NCBI RefSeq assembly: GCF_014203155.1
Contig: NZ_JACHIK010000018.1
Span: 17,304-81,303 of the forward strand
Direction: 5' to 3'
Origin: Shinella fusca
GTDB taxonomy: Bacteria; Pseudomonadota; Alphaproteobacteria; Rhizobiales; Rhizobiaceae
Length of the DNA: 64,000 bases
Part shown: positions 16,401 through 25,929 of the stretch, piece by piece
Position numbering within the stretch: position 1 is the stretch's first letter
Layout of the letters: every line of letters starts with the position of its first letter
The notes under the pieces: generated by a model
What the model saw: the letters and a program-made list of their open reading frames with translations, nothing else
Told to the model about the DNA's origin: nothing
Databases searched by the model: none
Made by a program: the position numbers and the translations under genes

Positions 16401-18494
16401 TTGTCCGTCTTCAAAAACCTTCCCGCCGCCCCCGTCGCCGCCAAGGAGCCGGTGTCCGACACCCGCCACGGCATCACCCGCACCGACGACTATGCCTGGT
16501 TCCGCGACGAGAACTGGCAGGCGATGTTCAAGGATCCCTCCATCCTCAAGCCGGAGATCCGCAAGCATCTCGAAGCCGAGAACGCCTATATGGCGGCCGC
16601 CATGGCCGATACCGAGGCGCTGCAGAAGACGCTGTTTGCCGAGATGCGCGGGCGCATCAAGGAGGACGACAGCTCCGTGCCGGTCAAGGACGGCCCCTTC
16701 GCCTACGGCACGGCCTATGTCACCGGCGGCGAGCAGCCGCGCTATTTCCGCGAGAAGCGCGAAGGCGGCGAGCGCAAGCTGCTGCTCGACGGCGACAGCG
16801 AGGCCGCCGGCAAGGACTATTTCCGCCTTTCCGGCATCGACCATTCCACCGACCATTCGCTCGGCATCTGGGGCTATGACGACAAGGGCTCGGAATATTT
16901 CACGCTGAAGGTGCGCGACCTTGCGAGCGGCAAGGACCATGCCGACGAGATCGTCAATACGGGCGGCGGCGGGGTCTGGGCGCCCGATGCGAAGAGCTTC
17001 TTCTACACCGCGCTCGACGAGAACCACCGCCCCTCGAAGATCTTCCACCACATCCTCGGCGAGCGGCAGGAAAACGACCGGCTGGTCTACGAGGAGAAGG
17101 ACCCCGGCTTCTTCATGTCGGTCGGCGGCTCGCTGATCGACGATTTCATCTACGTCGACATCCACGACCACGAGACGAGCGAATACCGCCTCATCCCGAC
17201 GAAGGACCTTCTGGCCACCCCCGCCGTCGTCGCCCCGCGCCAGACGGGCCTCGAATATGCGATGACGGAGGGCGGCGACGTCTTCTACATCCTGACGAAC
17301 GCCGACGGCGCCAAGGACTTCAAGATCATGGAGGCGCCGGTGACGGCGCCGGGCCGCGAGAACTGGACGGAGGTGGTGCCGCACCGCCCCGGCACGCTGA
17401 TCCTCAGCCACATGGCGTTTGCCCGCCACCTCGTCTGGCTGGAGCGCCACGAGGGCCTGCCGCGCATCGTCGTGCGCGACCGCAGGAGCGGCGAGGAACA
17501 CGCCATCGCCTTCGCCGAGGAGGCCTATTCGCTCGGCCTTTCGGGCGCGGCGGAATACGACACCGACGTCATCCGCTTCTCCTACTCGTCGATGACGACG
17601 CCCTCGCAGCTCTTCGACTACGACATGGCGAGCCGCGAGCGCACGCTTTTGAAGACACAGGAAGTGCCTTCCGGCCACAACCCGGACGACTACGTCACCC
17701 GCCGCGTCTTCGCCCCCGCATGGGACGGCGAGAGCGTGCCAGTCACCCTCCTCTACCGCAAGGATACGCCGCTTGACGGCTCCGCGCCGTGCCTCCTCTA
17801 CGGCTACGGCGCCTACGGCATCACCATACCGGCGTCCTTCAACACCAACTGCCTGTCGCTCGTCGACCGCGGCTTCGTCTATGCCATCGCCCATATCCGC
17901 GGCGGCAAGGACAAGGGCTTTGCCTGGTACGAGAACGGCAAGATGGACAAGAAGACCAATACCTTCAAGGACTTCATCGCCGCGGCCGACTATCTGAATC
18001 AAGAGAAGTTCACGTCCTACGCGAAGATCGTCGCCGAGGGCGGATCGGCCGGCGGCATGCTGATGGGGGCGATCGCCAACATGGCGCCGGAAAAGTTCGG
18101 CGGCATCATCGCGGCCGTGCCCTTCGTCGACGTGCTCAACACCATGCTCGACGACACGCTGCCGCTCACCCCGCCGGAATGGCCCGAATGGGGCAACCCC
18201 ATCGAGAGCAGGGATTTCTACCAGCTCATGGCAAGCTACTCGCCCTATGACAACGTGGCGGAAAAGCCCTACCCCGCCATCCTCGCCCTGTCCGGCCTCA
18301 CCGACCCGCGCGTCACCTACTGGGAGCCGACCAAGTGGGTGGCGAAGCTGCGCGAGAAGACGACGGGGTCCGAACCCATCCTCCTCAAGACCAACATGGG
18401 CGCCGGCCACGGCGGCGCCTCGGGCCGCTTCCAGCGGCTGGAGGAAATCGCCTTCGAATATGCGTTCGCGATCAAGGTGGCGGGGAAGATGTAG
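16401..18494 (+). CDS. ptrB: oligopeptidase B (serine protease, S9 family)
   Basis: 697 residues, full length. An N-terminal seven-bladed beta-propeller (about 70-410) gates a C-terminal alpha/beta-hydrolase. The triad is visible: Ser549 in EGGSAGGMLMG, Asp635 in GLTDPRV, His670 in GAGHGGASGR. The DTRHGITRTDDYAWFRD N-terminus and the IRGGKDKGFAWYENGKM motif are typical of oligopeptidase B, which cuts short peptides after Arg/Lys. No signal peptide, so cytosolic. It starts with TTG 16401, supported by GGAG seven bases upstream; no ATG fits the family start. Confidence 0.95.
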   Translation: MSVFKNLPAAPVAAKEPVSDTRHGITRTDDYAWFRDENWQAMFKDPSILKPEIRKHLEAENAYMAAAMADTEALQKTLFAEMRGRIKEDDSSVPVKDGPFAYGTAYVTGGEQPRYFREKREGGERKLLLDGDSEAAGKDYFRLSGIDHSTDHSLGIWGYDDKGSEYFTLKVRDLASGKDHADEIVNTGGGGVWAPDAKSFFYTALDENHRPSKIFHHILGERQENDRLVYEEKDPGFFMSVGGSLIDDFIYVDIHDHETSEYRLIPTKDLLATPAVVAPRQTGLEYAMTEGGDVFYILTNADGAKDFKIMEAPVTAPGRENWTEVVPHRPGTLILSHMAFARHLVWLERHEGLPRIVVRDRRSGEEHAIAFAEEAYSLGLSGAAEYDTDVIRFSYSSMTTPSQLFDYDMASRERTLLKTQEVPSGHNPDDYVTRRVFAPAWDGESVPVTLLYRKDTPLDGSAPCLLYGYGAYGITIPASFNTNCLSLVDRGFVYAIAHIRGGKDKGFAWYENGKMDKKTNTFKDFIAAADYLNQEKFTSYAKIVAEGGSAGGMLMGAIANMAPEKFGGIIAAVPFVDVLNTMLDDTLPLTPPEWPEWGNPIESRDFYQLMASYSPYDNVAEKPYPAILALSGLTDPRVTYWEPTKWVAKLREKTTGSEPILLKTNMGAGHGGASGRFQRLEEIAFEYAFAIKVAGKM

Positions 18495-18526
18495 GGGCAG
18501 AGCCTTCTACGCCGACGCCAGAATTG

Positions 18527-18646
18527 CCCCCCCTCTGGCCTGCCGGCCATCTCCCCCACAGGTGGGGAGATTGAATCGTGGCACCGCCTCGCTCCAAGCC
18601 AATCTCCCCCCTTGTGGGGGAGATGCCCGGCAGGGCAGAGGGGGGT
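18527..18646. repeat. family A (RIME-like) repeat, short form
   Basis: About 120 bp between convergent ptrB and the caspase-like gene. The left-arm hairpin reads TGGCC-TGCC-GGCCA, a compensated variant of TGCCC-TGCC-GGGCA. The right arm has the common sequence. Confidence 0.88.
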
Positions 18647-18657
18647 GTCACCGCCCT

Positions 18658-20676
18658 CTACCGGAACGCCCCCACGCAGTCCTGCAAATCTCCCAGCATG
18701 GCGCTGGAGCCCTTGAGGCTGGTGCGAACGTCGCCGATGCGCAGGAACCGGCCGCGCTTCAGGGCGTCGACCACCGCACGGTCGCTGCCGAGGTCGTAGG
18801 CGATCTCCCGCCGGCCGTAGGCCCTGCCGGCCACGTCGTAGCCCCGGCCGTCGTCGATCCAGTAGGTGCCGTCCTTTGCATAGCCGTCGGCATAATCGTA
18901 GGCCGCGTCCCGGAAGCCGAAGGTCAGGTGGCCGTCGGCATACCAGCGGAAGGCGGCGGAGCGGCCGCCATCACGACGCACGGCGCTGCAGTTGAGGAAG
19001 CGCCGGCTGCCGTCGAAATCCGCGACCACGTCCCAGCCGCCGACCGTGCGCACCGCCCGGTAGGGATCGGCATCCGCGCCGTAGCCGTCATCCTCACGGC
19101 CGGACGCGCCGGCATCCGGATAGCTCTCCGTGGCCGCCGCCTGGACCGCATGGTCCTCCTCGGCCGGGAAGTCGCGCAGCGCGTCGCGGTAGCGGTCGAA
19201 ATAGCCGAGGCGCCGCACGTCGACGAACGCGAACTCGTAGTCCTCCAGCGTGCGCACGGAATTGTCGCGGAAGCGCACGAGGCCGCGGAAGCGCAGGCAC
19301 CCATCGCCGCAATCGACCGTATCGACATATTCGCGGGCATTGTCGTCCGGCGTCTTCACCGCGATGCCGAAGCCGTGGCGGCGCGCGTCGTCGATGGCGC
19401 GGAACATCAGCGATTGCGCATAGCCTCGACGGTCCTCGTCGAAATAATCGTAGATCGAGCGCTCCTCGCTGGGGCTGAGGTCGTCCTGGCCGGAGACGTA
19501 GATCCGCCGCTCGGGAATGCTCGCGGCGGTGATGACGTTGCGCAGCCGCTCGTGCGAATAGACGGTCGTGAAATAGGAGAGGTCCTCGCAGCTTTCCGGC
19601 GGCGCCCAGAAGCGGATGTCGATCAGAACGAGCTGGCCGTCCTTGTAGACGTCGGAGAGGCGCCGGTCGCGGTCGTTGCCGGAAAAGACCATGCGCCCGC
19701 AGGGATCGTGCCGGTCGTTGGAAAGCGTCAGGTACGGCAGGTTGCCGATGTCCTCGTGCGTATCCTCGAAGCGCTTGCCGAGCAGTTCCACCTTACGCTC
19801 GGCGACGGCGGAAAAGATGCCGTCCGGGTAGCGGCTGAGGTAGCGGTCGTAGGCCTCGCGGTTGTCGGAGAGCGAGGCGAAGTCGTAGAAGGCGATCTCA
19901 GCCGCGTCGACCTTGCCGTCCTTCGGGCTGAGGGCGAAGCCGCCGTAGTCGTCGTTGCTCTGCCAGATCGCCTGCCGGTCCTTGCTGCGTTCCTTGACGA
20001 TGTCGCCGACCTTGCGGAACACCTCTTCCAGCGGCAGGCCCGGAATGCTCGCCGCATCGGCGAAGGCCGAGGCGAAGGGGCTGATCGGCGTGCCGTCATA
20101 GTCATAGGCCGTGCCGGGGGCCGCCGCATAGGCATAGTGGATGCCGCCGGCGTTCTTCGGCGCGGCGAGCCCGTCGCGGATATCGCGCAGCGTGAGGAAG
20201 GGGTTTTCGTGCGGGGCATCGAACAGCACGACCTTGAGGCCCGTGCCGAGCCTGCGCAGCGCATCGGCGACCTCCGAGACGGCGAGCGAGCGGTTGCGCA
20301 GGCCCGTCAGCGTGCGGCCGGACGCGTCCGTCGGCAGAAGGTAGTTCTCGCCGTCGATCTCCACCGCATAGCCGGAGAAATAGACGAAGAGCACCGGGTT
20401 TTCCGCCTTCTCCGCCGCGCGCGTGAAATTGTTGAGCGCGGAGAGCATGCCGAGCTGGTCGGCATCGGTGGCGCGCGTCACGTCGAAATCGGCCCGCTCC
20501 AGCACCTCGCCGACGAGGTCGACATCGTTCAGCGGGTTTTCCAGCGGCTCGGCATCCTCGTAGTCGCCGTTGCCGATGAGGAGCGCATAGCGCTCGGCGG
20601 CGAAGGCCGCGGGCGCTGCAAGCAAGAGAAGACAGGCGGCAAGCGCCCCGACCAGCCGATGGACATTGCGCTGCAC
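18658..20676 (-). CDS. exported caspase-fold (C14/p20) protein with both catalytic residues lost
   Basis: 672 residues from GTG 20676 (GGAGG five bases upstream), giving a clean signal peptide (QRNVHRLVGALAACLLLLAAPAAFA). An ATG at 20733 would add a charged extension. Residues about 28-240 are a caspase p20 domain: RYALLIGNGDYEDAEPLENPLNDV, LFVYFSGYAVEIDGENYLLPTD and VVLFDAPHENPF. In active members these read SGHG and DACxxNPF. Here the His is Tyr103 and the Cys is Pro155, so it should be proteolytically dead. The remaining 430 residues are unrecognised, rich in Asp/Arg/Tyr, with several Cys. It is probably a periplasmic binding or scaffold protein. Monocistronic. Confidence 0.8.
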   Translation of the reverse strand: MQRNVHRLVGALAACLLLLAAPAAFAAERYALLIGNGDYEDAEPLENPLNDVDLVGEVLERADFDVTRATDADQLGMLSALNNFTRAAEKAENPVLFVYFSGYAVEIDGENYLLPTDASGRTLTGLRNRSLAVSEVADALRRLGTGLKVVLFDAPHENPFLTLRDIRDGLAAPKNAGGIHYAYAAAPGTAYDYDGTPISPFASAFADAASIPGLPLEEVFRKVGDIVKERSKDRQAIWQSNDDYGGFALSPKDGKVDAAEIAFYDFASLSDNREAYDRYLSRYPDGIFSAVAERKVELLGKRFEDTHEDIGNLPYLTLSNDRHDPCGRMVFSGNDRDRRLSDVYKDGQLVLIDIRFWAPPESCEDLSYFTTVYSHERLRNVITAASIPERRIYVSGQDDLSPSEERSIYDYFDEDRRGYAQSLMFRAIDDARRHGFGIAVKTPDDNAREYVDTVDCGDGCLRFRGLVRFRDNSVRTLEDYEFAFVDVRRLGYFDRYRDALRDFPAEEDHAVQAAATESYPDAGASGREDDGYGADADPYRAVRTVGGWDVVADFDGSRRFLNCSAVRRDGGRSAAFRWYADGHLTFGFRDAAYDYADGYAKDGTYWIDDGRGYDVAGRAYGRREIAYDLGSDRAVVDALKRGRFLRIGDVRTSLKGSSAMLGDLQDCVGAFR

Positions 20677-21046
20677 GACACCCTCCAGAAAACGGCCGGC
20701 CGCACGGCCGGGACCCCGAAACGCAGCTTTCATGCTGCAAAAGGAAACGGCCCGCCCCCGCCGCTTATTCAGCAGGCGGTGAAATTCCATTGCGTCGTGC
20801 CGGCAAGGGCAGGGCAATCGCATGTGGAGCAAAGGCCCCTCCCCAACCCCTCCCCACAAGGGGGAGGGACTTAACGCGCGGCGTCCTTAGCGCGAAAAAT
20901 GGAAAGAAGAGCAAGCGTCTAGCCTTTCTCCCCCCTTGTGGGGGAGATGCCGGCAGGCAGAGAGGGTCTTCCCGCCCGCACGGCAAGCCTTTCACTCGTC
21001 CGCCCAAGGCCCTATCTAGAATGCAGGCGACAGAAGGACGAAGACC
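20677..21046. other. non-coding gap between divergent genes, holding one repeat
   Basis: The gap between the caspase-like gene and selO holds a family B repeat (20834-20970) and otherwise only about 150 bases on the left and 75 on the right for two divergent promoters. No further gene is supported. Confidence 0.5.
20834..20970. repeat. family B intergenic palindromic repeat
   Basis: Full copy in the same orientation as the one after sufE. Unusually, it lies upstream of two divergent genes rather than downstream of one. Confidence 0.85.
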
Positions 21047-22552
21047 ATGAGCGGCGCAACGACGGCAGCAGCGGCGGAGACCTCCCCCGTCCTTCCCTTC
21101 GACAACAGCTATGCGCGCCTGCCGGAGGCCTTCTTCGCGCCGGTCGAGCCGACGCCGGTGGCAGCGCCCCGGCTCGTCAGGTTCAACCGGCCGCTCGCAG
21201 AAGAGCTCGGCCTCGACGCCGATGCGCTGGAGCGGCACGGCGCGGCCTATTTCTCCGGCAACGTGCCGCTGCCCGGCTCCCTGCCGCTCGCCATGGCCTA
21301 TGCCGGCCACCAGTTCGGCCAGTTCGTGCCGCAACTCGGCGACGGGCGGGCGATCCTGCTCGGCGAGGTGATCGACCGCGAGGGCAGCCGCCGCGACATC
21401 CAGCTCAAGGGCGCCGGCCCGACCCCCTTTTCCCGGCGCGGCGACGGGCGGGCGGCGCTCGGCCCGGTGCTGCGCGAATATATTATCAGCGAGGCGATGC
21501 ATGCGCTCGGCGTGCCGACGACGCGGGCGCTCGCGGCCGTTTCCACCGGCCAGCCGGTCTACCGCGAGCGGGCGCTGCCCGGCGCGGTCTTCACGCGCGT
21601 CGCGGCAAGCCATGTGCGTGTCGGCACCTTCCAGTTCTTCGCCGCGCGGGGCGACAAGGCGAACCTGCGCGTCCTCGCCGATCACGTCATCGGCCGGCAC
21701 TATCCGGAGCTGGAGGGCGCTGAAAAACCCTATCTCGCCCTGCTCGACGCGGTGGCGGAGCGGCAGGCTGGGCTGATCGCGAAATGGCTCGGCGTCGGCT
21801 TCATCCACGGCGTCATGAACACCGACAACATGACGATCTCGGGCGAGACCATCGACTTCGGCCCCTGCGCCTTCATGGACCGCTACGACCCGCGCACCGT
21901 CTATTCCTCCATCGACCGCGGCGGGCGCTATGCCTTCGGCAACCAGCCGATGATCGGCCAGTGGAACATCGCGCGCCTTGCCGAGGCGATGCTGCCCATC
22001 CTCGACGACGACGAGGACAAGGCGGTGGAGGCGGCGAACGCCGCCGTCGCCCGCTTCATGGACCGCTTCCAGGAACACTGGAAGGCGACGATCCGAGCCA
22101 AGCTCGGCCTCGGAGACAAGGAGGAAGAAGCCGACCAGGAGCTGATCCGCGACCTCCTCGTGACGCTCTACGAAGGAAAGGCCGACTACACGCTCGCCTT
22201 CCGCCGGCTTGCCGACGCGGCCGAAAAGCCGAATGCCACGCTCGGTACGCTGCTGGAAAATCCGGACGCCCTCTCGCCATGGCTTGCCGCATGGCGCGCA
22301 AGGCTTTCCCGCGAGGAAACGCCACCGGCCGTCCGCGCGGCGGCGATGCGCCGCGTCAACCCGGCCTTCATCCCGCGCAACCACAAGGTCGAGGAGGCCC
22401 TGACGGCTGCCGCCGACCACGGCGACTTCTCGCTGTTTATGGCGCTGAACGACGTGCTGGCGAAACCCTACGAGGACCAGCCCCGCTTTGCCGCCTACGC
22501 CGAGCCGCCGAAACCGGGCGAGGAGATTACCGCGACGTTCTGCGGGACGTGA
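21047..22552 (+). CDS. selO: SelO/YdiU protein adenylyltransferase (AMPylase)
   Basis: 501 residues, full length pseudokinase-fold AMPylase that transfers AMP from ATP to Ser/Thr/Tyr of proteins, linked to oxidative stress. Family blocks seen: FDNSYARLPEAFF, AMAYAGHQFGQFVPQLGDGRAILLGE, GAGPTPFSRRGDGRAALGPVLREYI, and the metal/ATP-binding GFIHGVMNTDNMTISGETIDFGPCAFMD. In eukaryotes the penultimate region carries selenocysteine; here the tail is FCGT with Cys, the normal bacterial form. Cytosolic. The ribosome binding site is weak (GAAGACC). It is followed directly by a repeat. Confidence 0.95.
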   Translation: MSGATTAAAAETSPVLPFDNSYARLPEAFFAPVEPTPVAAPRLVRFNRPLAEELGLDADALERHGAAYFSGNVPLPGSLPLAMAYAGHQFGQFVPQLGDGRAILLGEVIDREGSRRDIQLKGAGPTPFSRRGDGRAALGPVLREYIISEAMHALGVPTTRALAAVSTGQPVYRERALPGAVFTRVAASHVRVGTFQFFAARGDKANLRVLADHVIGRHYPELEGAEKPYLALLDAVAERQAGLIAKWLGVGFIHGVMNTDNMTISGETIDFGPCAFMDRYDPRTVYSSIDRGGRYAFGNQPMIGQWNIARLAEAMLPILDDDEDKAVEAANAAVARFMDRFQEHWKATIRAKLGLGDKEEEADQELIRDLLVTLYEGKADYTLAFRRLADAAEKPNATLGTLLENPDALSPWLAAWRARLSREETPPAVRAAAMRRVNPAFIPRNHKVEEALTAAADHGDFSLFMALNDVLAKPYEDQPRFAAYAEPPKPGEEITATFCGT

Positions 22553-22564
22553 GGGCGAAAGAGA

Positions 22565-22726
22565 AGACCCCTCCCCAACCCTCCCCACAAGGGGGAGGGA
22601 CTTAAACGGCCGCCCTACATCATTTTCCTTTCGACGCTTCTGCTAGTAGCAACGTTTTAAGAACGTACCGCGGGCGCGGCATCGTAAGTCCCTCCCCCTT
22701 GTGGGGAGGGGTTGGGGAGGGGTCTT
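22565..22726. repeat. family B repeat with two left arms head to head
   Basis: The arm CCCCTCCCCAA...CAAGGGGGAGGGACTTA appears at both ends in inverted orientation around about 75 bases of unrelated, less GC-rich sequence. The usual right arm (CTTTCTCCCC... GAGAGGGTCTT) is absent. It lies between selO and gcd. Confidence 0.8.
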
Positions 22727-22837
22727 TGCATCCCGGCATTGAAGCCGCCTCGCCCCTGCCCTAGTTTCCTCCACGTCCCTCCTTGAGCCGGACGTCATGT
22801 CGGCCCTTCCCGGCCTGCATCACCAACGGAGACCATC

Positions 22838-25171
22838 ATGTTGCTCACGCTGACCGCCGCCCTCATCGCCATCATCGGACTGGTGCTGACGGGCGGAGGG
22901 GGATGGTTGCTGTCGCTGGGCGGCAGTCCCTATTACCTCGTCACGGGCATCGCCTTCCTCGCCACGGCCGTGCTGCTGTTCCGCCGCTCGGCGGCGGCCC
23001 TCTGGCTCTATGCGCTGATCGTCCTCGGCTCGCTTGCCTGGGCTATATGGGAAGTCGGCTTCGACTGGTGGCAGCTCGGCCCGCGCGGCGGGGTCATCGT
23101 GCTCCTCGGCCTGTGGCTGATGCTGCCGGCGATCCGCCGGCCGCTCGGCTTTGCCAGCCCCACCGGCACGGCCTATCCCGCCTCGGCCCTGCCGCTCGCC
23201 GTCGCGGTCGTCGTCGCCATCGCCGTTGCCGGCTATTCGATGACACAGGACCCGCACGACCTCGCCGGCACCCTGCCGACGAAGATCGCCAACGCCTCCC
23301 CCGCCCTCGGCGGCAACGTGCCGGCGGGCGAATGGCACCAGTACGGCCGCACGCCCTTCGGCCAGCGCTATTCGCCGCTCGACCAGATCAACACGGACAA
23401 CGTTTCCACGCTCAAGGTCGCCTGGCAGTACCAGACGGGCGACGTGAAGAAACCCGACGACGTCGGCGAAACCACCTATCAGGTGACGCCGCTGAAGATC
23501 GGCGACACGCTCTACATGTGTACGCCGCACAACATCGCCATCGCGCTCGACGCGGCGAGCGGCAAGGAGAAATGGCGCTACGATTCCAATCCCGGCATGA
23601 ACCCGGACCGCCAGCACCAGACCTGCCGGGGCGTCACCTACTACGCCGATGCGGCGGCAAGCGCCGGCACGACCTGCGCGGCCCGCGTCTACCTTCCGAC
23701 CTCCGATGCCCGGCTGATCGCGCTCGACGCGGAAACCGGCGACGTCTGCACGAACTTTGCCGAGAACGGCGTGCTGCATCTCGAAAAGGGCATGCCCTAC
23801 AACCCGGCCGGCTACTACTATTCCACCTCGCCGCCCGTCATCACCGACGGCAAGATCATCATCGGCGGGGCGGTGAACGACAACTATTCGACCAAGGAGC
23901 AGTCCGGCGTTATCCGCGCCTTCGACGTCAATTCCGGGGCCCTCATCTGGAACTGGGATTCGGGCAATCCGGACGTCACCACGCCGCTGCCGGAGGGCGA
24001 GGTCTACACCGTCAACTCGCCGAACTCCTGGTCGGTCTTCAGCTATGACGACGCCCTCGGCCTCGTCTATGTGCCGCTCGGCAACCAGGTGCCGGACCAG
24101 CTCGGCATGGGCCGCAGCGAGAATGTCGAGAAATATTCCTCCTCCATCGTCGCGCTCGACATCAGGACGGGCGCGGTGCGCTGGGTGCGCCAGACGGTCC
24201 ACCACGACCTGTGGGACATGGACGTGCCGGCCCAGCCGGCGCTGATCGACATCACGAAGGACGGCAGCACCATTCCCGCCCTCGTCGGCCCCACCAAGCA
24301 GGGCGACATCTACGTGCTTGACCGGCGTACCGGCGAGCCGATCGTCCCGGTCAAGGAAGTGCCGGCCCCGACGGGCGCGATCCCGGAGGACTTCACCTCG
24401 CCGACACAGCCGCTCTCCGACCTCACCTTCACGCCGCCCCCGCTGACGGAGAAGAACATGTGGGGCATCACCATGTTCGACCAGCTCGCCTGCCGCATCG
24501 ACTTCCGTTCGATGAAGTACGAGGGCCGCTACACGCCGCCCTCGCTTCAGGGCACCATCGTCTATCCCGGCAATTTCGGCACGTTCAACTGGGGCTCGGT
24601 GGCGGTCGATCCCGAGCGGCAGGTCATGTTCGGCATGCCGACCTATCTCGCCTTCACCTCCCGCCTCGTGCCGCGCGACCAGATCCCGCCGAAGGGGCAG
24701 GACGAAAAGGGCTCCGAACAGGGCCTCAACCGCAACGACGGCGCGCCCTACGGCGTCTATATGGGTCCGTTCCTCGGCCCCCTCGGCATTCCCTGCCAGG
24801 CCCCGCCATGGGGCTATGTCGCCGGCGCCGACCTTGCCACCGGCAAGATCGCCTGGAAGCACAAGAACGGCACGGTCAGGGACATGACCCCGCTGCCGCT
24901 GCCCTTCAAGGTGGGCGTGCCCGGCATCGGCGGGCCAATCGTCACCAAGGGCGGCGTCGCCTTCCTCGGCGCTGCGGTCGACGACTATATCCGCGCCTAC
25001 GACGTGACGAGCGGGCGCCAGCTCTGGGAGGGCCGCCTTCCGGCCGGCGGGCAGGCAACGCCCATGACCTACACGGTCGGCGACAAGCAGTACGTGCTGA
25101 TCGTCGCCGGCGGCCACGGCTCGGTCGGGACGAAGCCCGGCGACTACGTCATCGCCTATACGCTGCCGTAG
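22838..25171 (+). CDS. gcd: membrane-bound PQQ-dependent glucose dehydrogenase
   Basis: 777 residues, full length. It oxidises glucose to gluconolactone in the periplasm and passes electrons to ubiquinone. Five N-terminal membrane helices (about 1-140) precede an eight-bladed propeller with GEWHQYGRTPFGQRYSPLDQIN, NPDRQHQTCRGVTYY and VHHDLWDMDVPAQPAL (PQQ and catalytic region) and the closing GGHGSVGTKPGDYVIAYTLP. ATG 22838 has GGAG eight bases upstream. PQQ synthesis genes are not in the window. The product links to mineral-phosphate solubilisation in rhizobia. Monocistronic. Confidence 0.95.
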   Translation: MLLTLTAALIAIIGLVLTGGGGWLLSLGGSPYYLVTGIAFLATAVLLFRRSAAALWLYALIVLGSLAWAIWEVGFDWWQLGPRGGVIVLLGLWLMLPAIRRPLGFASPTGTAYPASALPLAVAVVVAIAVAGYSMTQDPHDLAGTLPTKIANASPALGGNVPAGEWHQYGRTPFGQRYSPLDQINTDNVSTLKVAWQYQTGDVKKPDDVGETTYQVTPLKIGDTLYMCTPHNIAIALDAASGKEKWRYDSNPGMNPDRQHQTCRGVTYYADAAASAGTTCAARVYLPTSDARLIALDAETGDVCTNFAENGVLHLEKGMPYNPAGYYYSTSPPVITDGKIIIGGAVNDNYSTKEQSGVIRAFDVNSGALIWNWDSGNPDVTTPLPEGEVYTVNSPNSWSVFSYDDALGLVYVPLGNQVPDQLGMGRSENVEKYSSSIVALDIRTGAVRWVRQTVHHDLWDMDVPAQPALIDITKDGSTIPALVGPTKQGDIYVLDRRTGEPIVPVKEVPAPTGAIPEDFTSPTQPLSDLTFTPPPLTEKNMWGITMFDQLACRIDFRSMKYEGRYTPPSLQGTIVYPGNFGTFNWGSVAVDPERQVMFGMPTYLAFTSRLVPRDQIPPKGQDEKGSEQGLNRNDGAPYGVYMGPFLGPLGIPCQAPPWGYVAGADLATGKIAWKHKNGTVRDMTPLPLPFKVGVPGIGGPIVTKGGVAFLGAAVDDYIRAYDVTSGRQLWEGRLPAGGQATPMTYTVGDKQYVLIVAGGHGSVGTKPGDYVIAYTLP

Positions 25172-25244
25172 CACGGCCGGATTCCAGTCTCGCAAAAGCC
25201 GCAACCGCTAATGGTTCCCTGAAGTCTTTCAGGGAGCCATTGTC

Positions 25245-25706
25245 ATGAAGATCGACGGCAGCACGCTTTCCGCCTATGCGCTCTCCCGCCAGCGCACGGC
25301 GACGGCCGACAACAGCCTTTCCGGCGACACGGGCGGCGGCGGCGGTTCTTCATCGGGGCGCAACATCCCGACCGTCGAGCCCACCGCCGCGATGCCCTCC
25401 GGCCTTGCCAACGCGCTCTGGCTGACGACGGCGAAGCTGGAAAAATCCGGCACGGAAAGCGACGATCTTCTCTCCGAATTCATGGACCTTGCGAAGATGA
25501 CGCCCATCGAGCGGCTGCGCAAGGAGCTCCTGGAGAAGATGGGCCTCACCGAGGACAGCCTCGCGCAGATGCCGGAGGAACAGCGCGCGGCCATCGAGGA
25601 AGAGATCCGCCGCGCCATCAAGGAACGTCTCGGCATCGACGACACGCAACACGCCGGCGCCATGGAAGGGCAATCCACCGCCGGCACGCCGGAAGCGGAG
25701 GCCTGA
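25245..25706 (+). CDS. hypothetical protein with acidic helical core
   Basis: 153 residues, not recognised. The N-terminal third is low-complexity (Ser/Gly/Thr with GGGGGSSS), the middle (about 52-125) is a helical segment with LLSEFMDLAKMTPIERLRKELLEKMGL and EEQRAAIEEEIRRAIKERLGI, and the tail is Ala/Glu-rich. No signal peptide. The start ATG has GGGAG upstream. The helical part resembles domains found in Rhizobiaceae proteins of unknown role. It is downstream of gcd by 73 bases and could share its transcript. Confidence 0.6.
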   Translation: MKIDGSTLSAYALSRQRTATADNSLSGDTGGGGGSSSGRNIPTVEPTAAMPSGLANALWLTTAKLEKSGTESDDLLSEFMDLAKMTPIERLRKELLEKMGLTEDSLAQMPEEQRAAIEEEIRRAIKERLGIDDTQHAGAMEGQSTAGTPEAEA

Positions 25707-25734
25707 CCAGCCTTCGCTTTCCTGCTTCGAGGTA

Positions 25735-25872
25735 AAGACCCTCTCTGCCTGCCGGCATCTCCCCCACAAGGGGGGAGAACGCTGACGGCTTGCTCTTCCT
25801 TCCCATTTTTCGCGCGAAGGAGCGGCACGTTAAGTCCCTCCCCCTTGTGGGGAGGGGTTGGGGAGGGGTCTT
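25735..25872. repeat. family B intergenic palindromic repeat, inverted orientation
   Basis: Full copy in the opposite orientation: it begins AAGACCCTCTCTGCC and ends GGGGAGGGGTCTT. It separates the upstream unit from the attenuator promoter by 22 bases. Confidence 0.85.
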
Positions 25873-25894
25873 CATTTTTCCGCAACAGACCCGA

Positions 25895-25922
25895 TTGACA
25901 ATCACCGCGAAAGAGAGAATAT
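25895..25922 (+). promoter_or_regulatory. predicted sigma-70 promoter of the leader/GNAT operon
   Basis: TTGACA (25895-25900) is a perfect -35 box; GAATAT (25917-25922) at 16-base spacing is the best -10. The predicted start falls 7-8 bases later, at 25929-25930, exactly on the A of the leader-peptide ATG. The transcript would therefore be leaderless, as reported for the rhizobial trp leader. Confidence 0.55.
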
Positions 25923-25929
25923 CGCGTCC

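Noticed and set aside
18247..20874. 875-codon plus-strand frame opposite the caspase-like gene
   Set aside because: Starts inside ptrB and runs antisense; the minus-strand protein has a signal peptide and p20 domain, this has nothing recognisable.
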